A DNA stretch of 64,000 bases, taken from assembly GCF_900639865.1 (NCBI RefSeq), contig NZ_CAAAHX010000011.1:60473-124472 (forward strand), written 5' to 3'. Positions 53,854 through 61,700 of the stretch are shown here, piece by piece. The translations under genes and the position numbers were made by a program. The notes under the pieces were generated by a model. That model ran no database searches and was not told where the DNA came from. It was given only the letters and a program-made list of their open reading frames with translations. Each line of letters opens with the position of its first letter. Within the stretch, counting starts at the first letter, position 1. The DNA comes from Legionella gresilensis (GTDB taxonomy: Bacteria > Pseudomonadota > Gammaproteobacteria > Legionellales > Legionellaceae).

Positions 53854-55191
53854 ATGTCTAAGAAACTTTTTATTAAAACAAATGGCTGCCAGATGAATGA
53901 ATATGATTCATCAAAAATGGCAGAAGTCTTACTACATTCACATAATCTTGAAAAGACAAATAATGTAGAAGAAGCTGATGTTATACTTCTAAATACTTGT
54001 TCCATTCGTGAAAAAGCGCAGGAAAAAGTTTTCTCTCAACTTGGCCAATGGCGTGAATTTAAAAAAGCAAATCCTAATGTGATTATTGGCGTAGGCGGCT
54101 GCGTAGCTAGTCAAGAAGGTAGTGATATTATTAAGCGCGCACCTTTTGTGGATTTAGTGTTTGGCCCGCAAACACTGCATCGATTACCCGCGTTATTAGA
54201 TGAGCGTTTGCAGACAAAAAGACCCGTTGTTGATATTAGCTTTCCTGAGATTGAAAAATTTGATCATTTACCAGCACCACGTGCTGAAGGTCCTGTTGCT
54301 TTTGTATCAATTATGGAAGGTTGTAGTAAATATTGCAGTTACTGTGTAGTTCCTTATACCCGTGGTGAAGAAATTAGCCGACCTTTTGATGATGTTTTGG
54401 CCGAATGCTATCAGCTTGCCATGCAAGGGGTACGTGAAATTAACTTGTTAGGTCAAAACGTCAATGATTATCGTGGACAAATGGAAAATGGTGATACAGC
54501 CGATCTTGCTTTGTTAATTCATTACCTTGCTGCTATTAAAGGTATAGGTAGAATCCGCTTTACTACATCACATCCACTTGCCTTTTCTGATAATCTTATC
54601 AATGCATTTGCTGAAGTGCCGCAACTTGCAAATCATTTACATTTACCAGTACAAAGTGGCTCTGATCGAATTTTATCACTTATGAAACGCGGCTACACGG
54701 CATTAGAATATAAATCAAAAATACGGAAATTACGCAAAGTAAGACCTGATATTCGTTTATCCACTGATATCATTGTTGGATTCCCCGGCGAAACCGATAA
54801 AGATTTTCAAGACACAATGGATTTAGTTCATGAGATAGGTTTTGATACTTCCTTTAGCTTTATCTATAGTCCTCGTCCAGGCACTCCTGCTGCTAATTTG
54901 GTTGATGAAGTTCCTATGGAAGTTAAAAAGCAACGTTTGCAAATTCTGCAAAATCGATTAACTTTAAACGCCTCTCGGTACAGCCAATCTATGATTGGTA
55001 GTAAGCAACAAGTACTTGTTACAGGAAAGTCGAAGAAAAATGCACATCAATTAGCTGGCAGGACAGAATGTAATCGTGTGGTCAATTTTGATGGCTCAAC
55101 CGAACTTATTAGTCAGTTTGTTTCAGTGACAATTACTGAAGCATTGCCAAACTCTTTACGCGCACGTATTGAGGAAAGCGTCACGGCTTAA
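53854..55191 (+). CDS. miaB: tRNA-2-methylthio-N6-dimethylallyladenosine synthase MiaB
   Basis: This 445-residue radical-SAM methylthiotransferase has the auxiliary cluster cysteines C12, C49 and C83, the radical SAM motif C157-x3-C161-x2-C164 (CSKYCSYC), and a C-terminal TRAM domain ([28 protein letters not shown]). It adds a methylthio group to i6A37 of tRNAs reading U-initial codons. I start at ATG 53854, which gives [21 protein letters not shown] aligned with E. coli; the frame is open nine codons further upstream from TTG 53827. It is followed after one base by rluD. Confidence 0.96.
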   Translation: MSKKLFIKTNGCQMNEYDSSKMAEVLLHSHNLEKTNNVEEADVILLNTCSIREKAQEKVFSQLGQWREFKKANPNVIIGVGGCVASQEGSDIIKRAPFVDLVFGPQTLHRLPALLDERLQTKRPVVDISFPEIEKFDHLPAPRAEGPVAFVSIMEGCSKYCSYCVVPYTRGEEISRPFDDVLAECYQLAMQGVREINLLGQNVNDYRGQMENGDTADLALLIHYLAAIKGIGRIRFTTSHPLAFSDNLINAFAEVPQLANHLHLPVQSGSDRILSLMKRGYTALEYKSKIRKLRKVRPDIRLSTDIIVGFPGETDKDFQDTMDLVHEIGFDTSFSFIYSPRPGTPAANLVDEVPMEVKKQRLQILQNRLTLNASRYSQSMIGSKQQVLVTGKSKKNAHQLAGRTECNRVVNFDGSTELISQFVSVTITEALPNSLRARIEESVTA

Positions 55192-55192
55192 T

Positions 55193-56143
55193 ATGATAAC
55201 AATACCTAAAGATATGTATGGACAACGGATTGATGTTGTCCTGGCGCAACTATTTCCTGATTATTCTCGTTCACAATTAAGCCAGTGGTTAAAAGAAGGA
55301 AAAATCACCGTTAACGATGGTTATTTAAAACCTAAAGATAAAGTACTTGGCGGTGAAATTATTCACCTTGATCTTCAGCTAATTTCAGAAAATAAAAATG
55401 AAAAGCTAACACCAGAAGCAATTCCTCTTAATATTGTGTTTGAAGATGATGAAATAATGGTGATCAATAAACCGGCAGATTTTGTCGTTCATCCAGGCGC
55501 AGGAAATCCTACTCATACGTTAGTTAATGCTCTGCTGCATTATAATCCTAACTTAGAAACACTACCTCGTGCCGGTATTATCCACCGCTTAGATAAAGAT
55601 ACGACAGGTCTAATTATTATTGCCAAAACCCTTGCTGCACATACCTATCTTATACGACAGATGCAAGCTCGGGAAATTAAACGTTTTTATCTTGCTTTAG
55701 TACAAGGTCATGTTATTGCTAGCGGTGAGGTAAATACCTTTTATGGGCGCCATCCACATAATCGTTTAAAGATGGCCGTGCGTGAGCAAGGTAAAGAAGC
55801 AATTACCCATTACAATGTCCGTAAGCAATATCAATTTTATACATTATTAGATATTGAACTTTTTACAGGTAGAACACATCAAATTCGTGTTCATATGGCT
55901 TATAAAAAACACCCTATTGTTGGTGATCCCCTCTACGGTACGCGTATGCGTATTCCGCCGGGCGCCAATGATGAATTAATCATGGCCTTACAGCAATTTA
56001 AAAGGCAGGCGTTACATGCTTATACGTTATCTTTAATACACCCTATTAAGGAACAACAGTTGACATTTAAAGCACCTTTGCCTGATGATTTTGAGCATCT
56101 ATTAATTTCATTGGATAATTATATTGAATTACACACGCCCTAA
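55193..56143 (+). CDS. rluD: 23S rRNA pseudouridine synthase RluD
   Basis: This 316-residue protein has an N-terminal S4 domain (DYSRSQLSQWLKEGKITVN) and the RluA-family catalytic motif HRLDKDTTG, with D134 as the nucleophile. It ends with TGRTHQIRVHMAYKKHPIVGDPLYG. RluD makes pseudouridines 1911, 1915 and 1917 in helix 69 of 23S rRNA. ATG 55193 immediately follows the miaB stop; the frame is open upstream to TTG 55169, inside miaB. The following pgeF gene overlaps its end by 20 bases, as in the widely conserved rluD-pgeF pair. Confidence 0.94.
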   Translation: MITIPKDMYGQRIDVVLAQLFPDYSRSQLSQWLKEGKITVNDGYLKPKDKVLGGEIIHLDLQLISENKNEKLTPEAIPLNIVFEDDEIMVINKPADFVVHPGAGNPTHTLVNALLHYNPNLETLPRAGIIHRLDKDTTGLIIIAKTLAAHTYLIRQMQAREIKRFYLALVQGHVIASGEVNTFYGRHPHNRLKMAVREQGKEAITHYNVRKQYQFYTLLDIELFTGRTHQIRVHMAYKKHPIVGDPLYGTRMRIPPGANDELIMALQQFKRQALHAYTLSLIHPIKEQQLTFKAPLPDDFEHLLISLDNYIELHTP

Positions 56144-56843
56144 CTGGACAGCACCAGTAAATGTATTTGCCTTAACGACCGAGCGCTCAGGTGGTTTTAG
56201 CGAAGGCGTTTTTGCAAGTAACAATTTAGGGAACCATGTCGGTGATAATCCCGAACATGTTAAAGCAAATCGTCAGGCGCTATGTTCTATAGTGCCGTCT
56301 GAGCCTGAATGGTTAGAACAAACACACAGTATTGATTGTGTCGTGGTCGAAGATACTGATCAACGTTCTGCTGATGCAGCGATTACTCGCCTACCTAACT
56401 GGGTTTTAGCAATCTTAACAGCGGATTGTTTACCTCTTATATTGTGTAATCGTCAAGGCACAGAAGTCGCAGCAATTCATGCTGGTTGGCGTGGTTTAGC
56501 CAATGGCATTTTAGAACAAACGATTAGTCAAATGATAAGTAAACCAGAAGATTTACAAGCTTGGATTGGCCCTTCCATTTGTGCTAATTGCTATGAAGTA
56601 GGCGATGATGTTTATGAACATTATCAAGGGAATTACCCTTTTTCTAAAGATTTTTTTAAGCCTTATCAGCAAAAATGGTTAATTAATATACCTAGTATTG
56701 CTGAACAAATTCTTAAAAGAATGTCAATTTCAAAGGTATATCAGTCACATTTATGTACTTTTGAGAATAAAAAACAGTTCTATTCCTATCGTAGGGAGGG
56801 ACAAACGGGTAGAATGGTTACACTAATCTGGTTCACAAACTAA
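56124..56843 (+). CDS. pgeF: PgeF/YfiH family (peptidoglycan editing factor, DUF152)
   Basis: This 239-residue protein has the family triad: the His in LEQTHSIDCVVVED, the Cys in LTADCLPLIL and the His in AAIHAGWRGLANGILEQTI, followed by IGPSICANCYEVGDDV. In E. coli PgeF removes L-Ser wrongly incorporated into peptidoglycan precursors; other members have nucleoside-cleaving or laccase-like activity. The start is TTG at 56124, giving MNYTRPNWTAPVNVFALTTERSGGFSEG, because no ATG precedes the conserved N-terminus. It overlaps rluD by 20 bases and precedes degQ by 13 bases, so miaB-rluD-pgeF-degQ may form one operon. Confidence 0.92.
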   Translation: MNYTRPNWTAPVNVFALTTERSGGFSEGVFASNNLGNHVGDNPEHVKANRQALCSIVPSEPEWLEQTHSIDCVVVEDTDQRSADAAITRLPNWVLAILTADCLPLILCNRQGTEVAAIHAGWRGLANGILEQTISQMISKPEDLQAWIGPSICANCYEVGDDVYEHYQGNYPFSKDFFKPYQQKWLINIPSIAEQILKRMSISKVYQSHLCTFENKKQFYSYRREGQTGRMVTLIWFTN

Positions 56844-56856
56844 CTAGGATAAATTT

Positions 56857-58257
56857 ATGCATCGTTATCTTCGACTCTTAGTGAGTATTTTTCTATTAAA
56901 TTTATTACCTTTTTCTTTATTCGCTGACACATCCACGCAGCAACAAGTATTACCTATGCCGTCTTTAGCTCCAGTGTTAAAGAATGCCATGCCTGCTATC
57001 GTAAATATTGCTGTACAAGGTATTATTCAGACTCCTTTACCGAATGTTGAGGATGATGATAATAATAACGACAAGAATAGTCCGCCTGAAAATCAACAAT
57101 TAATGCCAGAAAAACCAAGAAAATTTCAAAGTATTGGTTCAGGTGTCATCATTGATCCTACTAATGGTGTCATTATTACCAATGATCATGTCATACGTAA
57201 TGCTAATTTAATTACAGTTACCTTAAATGATGGCCGCCGATTAAAAGCAAGGCTCATCGGTACAGATAGTGAAACTGACTTAGCAGTTTTAAAAATCGAT
57301 GCAAAAAATCTTAAAAGTTTACCTATAGGCGATTCTGATAAAGCTGAAGTTGGCGATTTTGTTGTTGCTATTGGAAATCCTTTTGGCCTAAATAGTTTTG
57401 GTAATAGTCAATCAGCAACCTTTGGTATTATCAGCGCAATGAAGCGCAGTGATTTAAATATTGAAGGAGTTGAAAATTTTATTCAAACGGATGCAGCAAT
57501 TAATCCTGGTAATTCTGGCGGTGCACTTGTTAACGCCAAAGGAGAATTAATAGGAATTAACACTGCAATTATCTCTCCTTATGGCGGTAATGTTGGTATT
57601 GGTTTTGCAATTCCTATTAATATGGCTAAAGATGTTGTCATGCAACTTATTAAGTTTGGCTCTATTCACCGTGGCCTTATGGGTATTTTTGTGCAACACC
57701 TAACGCCTGAATTAGCGCAAGCAATGGGTTACGGGGAAGATTTTCAAGGCGCTTTAGTTTCCCAAGTAAATGAAGGATCTCCTGCAGAAAAAGCAGGCTT
57801 AAAAGCTGGTGATATTATTACGCAAATTAATAATACTAAAATTACGCAAGCAACTCAGGTTAAAACAACGATCAGTCTATTACGTGTTGGTAGCGATGCT
57901 AAAATAACGATTCATCGTGATGGCAGAGAAATGACCTTGAATGCGGTTGTAACTGATCTCAAGAAACATGAGCAACAGTTACAAGCAAGCAATCCATTTT
58001 TATATGGTTTAGCTTTAAGAAACTTTGAACAAGACTCACCAATACACGGTAATGTCATTGGCGTTCAAGTTGTTGGTGCTTCTGAAAACAGCGCTGGATG
58101 GCGTGCTGGCTTAAGACCAGGCGATATTATTGTCTCCGCAAACAAACAGCCAACTCCAAATGTGAAATCTTTACAGACTGTTGCACAACAACAAAATCAA
58201 CGTCTTTTAGTTCAAGTCCTTCGTGGTCCCGGTGCACTTTATTTGTTAATTATTTAA
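56857..58257 (+). CDS. degQ: Periplasmic serine protease/chaperone DegQ (HtrA family)
   Basis: This 466-residue protein has a signal peptide ending near LFADTS (residue 23-24), a trypsin-like domain with catalytic H111, D141 and S220 (NPGNSGGAL), and two PDZ domains (about 275-350 and 380-462). The Asp/Asn-rich LA loop around residues 65-85 is short, which favours DegQ over DegP; L. pneumophila DegQ is the closest well-studied relative that comes to mind. It degrades or refolds misfolded envelope proteins. It is preceded by pgeF and followed by a hairpin terminator at 58284-58315. A CpxR link is plausible but not shown. Confidence 0.92.
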   Translation: MHRYLRLLVSIFLLNLLPFSLFADTSTQQQVLPMPSLAPVLKNAMPAIVNIAVQGIIQTPLPNVEDDDNNNDKNSPPENQQLMPEKPRKFQSIGSGVIIDPTNGVIITNDHVIRNANLITVTLNDGRRLKARLIGTDSETDLAVLKIDAKNLKSLPIGDSDKAEVGDFVVAIGNPFGLNSFGNSQSATFGIISAMKRSDLNIEGVENFIQTDAAINPGNSGGALVNAKGELIGINTAIISPYGGNVGIGFAIPINMAKDVVMQLIKFGSIHRGLMGIFVQHLTPELAQAMGYGEDFQGALVSQVNEGSPAEKAGLKAGDIITQINNTKITQATQVKTTISLLRVGSDAKITIHRDGREMTLNAVVTDLKKHEQQLQASNPFLYGLALRNFEQDSPIHGNVIGVQVVGASENSAGWRAGLRPGDIIVSANKQPTPNVKSLQTVAQQQNQRLLVQVLRGPGALYLLII

Positions 58258-58283
58258 TATAGTAATTTACTTCTCTTTTAATG

Positions 58284-58315
58284 AAACTAGATCTCTCAAT
58301 ATAGTGATCTAGTTT
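58284..58315 (+). terminator. Rho-independent terminator after degQ
   Basis: AAACTAGATC (58284-58293) pairs perfectly with GATCTAGTTT (58306-58315) across a 12-base loop, and TATTGTTT follows. It lies 27 bases after the degQ stop codon. Confidence 0.55.
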
Positions 58316-58372
58316 TATTGTTTCTAAATGATATAAATCTAAAATTTTTCTTAAAAATTAGTTCCATACTTC

Positions 58373-58401
58373 TTGACATACAACTCATAAAAAGCCACAA
58401 T
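58373..58401 (+). promoter_or_regulatory. Promoter of the tRNA-Met gene
   Basis: TTGACA (58373-58378) is a perfect -35 box. After a 17-base spacer comes CACAAT (58396-58401, four of six matches to TATAAT). The following CACGCCTC is a GC-rich discriminator of the kind found at stringently controlled stable RNA promoters. Transcription would start just before the tRNA 5' end at 58414. Confidence 0.65.
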
Positions 58402-58413
58402 CACGCCTCTTGT

Positions 58414-58490
58414 GGCTATGTAGCTCAGCCGGTTAGAGCGCGGCACTCATAATGCTGAGGTCGGTAGTTCGAGTCTACCCATAGCCACCA
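58414..58490 (+). tRNA. tRNA-Met (elongator, anticodon CAT)
   Basis: This 77-base sequence folds as a standard cloverleaf. Acceptor GGCTATG pairs with CATAGCC, followed by A and an encoded CCA. The D-arm is GCTCAGCCGGTTAGAGC, the anticodon stem CGGCA/TGCTG with loop CTCATAA (anticodon CAT), and the T-arm contains TTCGAGT. It resembles the elongator tRNA-Met of E. coli throughout (GGCTAnGTAGCTCAG start), which argues against initiator tRNA and against the lysidine-modified tRNA-Ile with the same CAT anticodon. It is the boundary between housekeeping genes and the effector-like gene that fills the right edge. Confidence 0.95.
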
Positions 58491-58674
58491 TAAATCAAGA
58501 ACTTACCCTTTACGACCTCAAAAATATTCCTACGTCAGGGTGCAAACTGAATGAATAACCATACAAAAAGGGGCGGGTCTTCCCCAAATTAGGGGCACAA
58601 TAATCAACCACATAAGACTTTACCCTGATACGATAATTTTATTTTAATTAATATAATCAAAAACTTATAGAATA
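58491..58674. other. Gap between the tRNA gene and the PmrA-like box
   Basis: No gene is seen. A hairpin GGGTC-TTCCCCAAATTAGGGG, with CCCC/GGGG arms, lies near 58572-58595 and could end the tRNA transcript, although only ACAATAAT follows. The segment was searched by eye for integrase remnants and a second copy of the tRNA 3' end (attachment site); neither was found. Confidence 0.4.
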
Positions 58675-58718
58675 TTTAATAATTCCTTAATAATCCCTTA
58701 ATAATTTCTTAATATAAT
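58675..58718 (+). promoter_or_regulatory. Four tandem PmrA-type half-sites with overlapping TATAAT promoter
   Basis: TTTAAT at 58675 and CTTAAT at 58686, 58697 and 58708 repeat at exactly 11-base intervals. Established knowledge: PmrA boxes are two YTTAAK-type half-sites five bases apart, and in Legionella and Coxiella cTTAATatT repeats mark PmrA-activated icm/dot and effector genes. TATAAT at 58713-58718 gives a start near 58725, 24 bases before the ATG at 58749, with the half-sites covering the -35 region. Binding by PmrA is inference. Confidence 0.7.
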
Positions 58719-58748
58719 TACAAAATTTTTACTTATTGTAGAATTCAA

Positions 58749-61700
58749 ATGCAGTCTAAAGTTGATAGAAATCTAGCTATTCTTAAACAACTTAATGAAG
58801 AAGTTAACCAACAACTCATTCACACCCCTAATCATTTTGATAATCTAGAAGACGTAATATATTTTTTAGAAAATGGCAAAGATCAGCGCTTCTTATATTA
58901 TCTTTATAAACATCTTAATCAATTGTTTAAGCAATTTTTACACAACAATAACACTTCAATTACAAGATTAACATTAGAGCTCAAAGAATCTTTTCAAACC
59001 GAAGTACAACATAGTATCAAAAAATTACGCGATGACCTCATCATCCAAAAAAAGTATATTCTTTCAACTGATGAACTACAAAAGATGGAAGAAGGGACAG
59101 ATAAAGATATCCTTAAAGCAGAACAAATAGCTTTAGATAAAAAAATAGAGCAATACTTTAAACTAAACTTGTCAAACTCACTAGAAATACTCTATTCCGG
59201 TCAAGAGCTAGCGATTGAAGATAACGGTTTAAATGAACGATTTAAACAACAAGATGCTTTAGTAGATTATCGCAAGCAGTATGGCAAAGATTTTCTATCA
59301 CAACGCACCCTAGTAAGTAGTTTAGATGAATCTGAAATTGCTAACCTCAATCAAAAACTTAGTAATTTTTGTACAGGCTTGTATTTAGAGCGGATGAAGG
59401 TACGGGTAGGTCAATGCGGTGAGCATACGTCACTTTCACTCGTTAAGTTATTGAAAGAACATCGTCTACCTTGGAACACGACGATTGAAGTTATTTATAG
59501 CGATTATTATGACCAAGGCCTTATTGAAGACAATCATGTTTTTTTAGTGATTAATCGAGACCCTAATAGTGATTTGGCTGATATTTCAACTTGGGGAGAG
59601 GAAGCTATTGTTTTTGATTCTTGGAAAAAAGAAGTCTTTAAAGCAACTGACTATTTATCTCATCGTTATATGGAGGGCGGTGAACAAAAAAATTATTCAG
59701 CAATAAAGTATGATTGGAAAGACGCAGAACTATTAAATAGTTTAATTGATAATGATGTTTATTTACAGATAACTGGCAATACCCAACTGGATAAACTTGT
59801 ACCTGCTTTAATTGAAGAAAATCAATTATTCGCTATTAATGAAAACCAACTTAAGCAGACAAACCAGTTGCTTAATGACATAGTTAAGGAGGTACGACCT
59901 GCTAACTTTGATCTGAACGTTAAATTTTATTTAACCACCGCTGGTAATCAATTAATTCAAACGATAGCAGGCTTTCCGGAGCCAACTATTATTCTTCATC
60001 GTGATTTTTTTAATCATCTTGATGATCAATCGTTAAGAGCTGAGTTACGATTTGCCCTAGCCCAGCAGCTACTATCAATTAAAAAGCATGGCGTATGGAT
60101 TAATAACAATCTAAGCTCATCAATGCAATATGAATTAGATCGTGAAGCTTTATACGTGTCAGGTGATGGTGAAGCAGTTATTAATTATCTACGACGTGCA
60201 CAACACTTTCATGAGGCTCGTAAAGATGAAATCCCCTCACAAGCGCTACCTGAGATGATAAATAAACTAGTACGAGGAAAAAGTCTACCCTCAACATATG
60301 AGCAACGGATTAAAAACATCATGACCTACTTTGCCTCTAACACAGTTAGTCTAAAAGAACCTATCTTTTTTGGTTCGTTAGAAGCAGTGCATACTGAAGT
60401 AGCAACTATTAGCCCTTCTTTTTTCTACCAAGAAGGCTTTAAACAGCACGATTCTGTTGTGACAAAAATTAATTATTTAACTGAGCAACTTTCTTCCCTT
60501 AAAGAACATGAGTTATTGCCTTATGAATTAACTCAGGCTCCGAGCGCACGGGTGCGTGAGTTTTGTCGACTACTCTATAGTTTAACAATTGACTGGTCTG
60601 ATGACGCACAAATTAAAGCCGTTGATAAGCTCATTAATCAGGCCTTTGAATTAAAAGTGCCAGGTTTTGATCGCATTTATTTAGCCATACAACAGGTTCC
60701 CTTTCCAAAATTTTTTCATGCGCTAGAAAATAAATTAAAAGTGTTAGGTCCTTTTAAAGCCTTACAGGACACTGTTAATAATTTTGGCAATGCTATTGAT
60801 CAAACAGCAGCTAAAAAAGAAGCAAAAATATTCATAAGACTTTTTAAACAGTTATATTCACATATAACTATAATACATGCTTCTGAATATCTAGCAGATT
60901 ACCAAAAAAATCACCAAGGCAAATTGCCAACCGGTAGTGACCGGTTTTTTGGCTCTCAAATTGGGCAAAAAATTGATTGGCAAGGCTTTAATGAAAAACA
61001 AGCTTATCGTTTTGATAGATTTCTACAATGGGCAGCGGCAGATAAAGAGGGCCATATTGCTGAATTTTTATGGCATATAGGCATTAAAACGCATCCTCTC
61101 ATTTTAGAAAATCTTTCTAATAATATTAAAGCACAGGCACTATCAGAAAATAATATCGATCTAATTAGATTTTCTACATCTAATCCGCTATTAAACCAAT
61201 ATAATTTAAATTGGAGTAGGCTAGCAATAGCCGTTATCCAAGATGACACAAAACGTCATCAATTGGTAGATACATTTCAAAGTACGGAGCCTTTTGAACA
61301 ACAATTTATTCAATTTTTTGATAATAATATAAAAGCGCTACGTGGTGCAGCCGATCTGGACGAGTCTAAGAAAAAACTTAATTTAAATAATGATAATCCT
61401 ACCGTACGTTGTTTATTAGCAAAATTTACAGAAATTGCTTTAACGGGAACGCCACAAGAGAAAGCTATTGTTAAAAGCTTCTTTTTAGGCCGTCAAGATA
61501 AGCGTGATTTAAAATCACTTCAAGTATCTACAACTTGTTGTGATTTAACGTTAGATTCGCTTTATTATCAGTTTTGTTTTTATCAACGTTATGAGAAGCA
61601 AACGTTTTCTTTATTTAGCGCTGATGAGTTAATCGCATTAATCAAAGAAAAGCAAGTTTATGATTTTCCGCCGCATTTATTATGGTACTATTTTGCCCTT

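Noticed and set aside
58414..58490. tRNA-Ile with lysidine-modified CAT anticodon
   Set aside because: The acceptor stem and D-arm match elongator tRNA-Met (GGCTA start) and not tRNA-Ile2 (GGCCCC start).
58491..58748. Integrase remnant or duplicated tRNA 3' end marking an integrated island
   Set aside because: Six-frame reading by eye gave no integrase-like segment, and no second copy of the tRNA 3' end was found inside the window. An attachment site could still lie beyond 64000.
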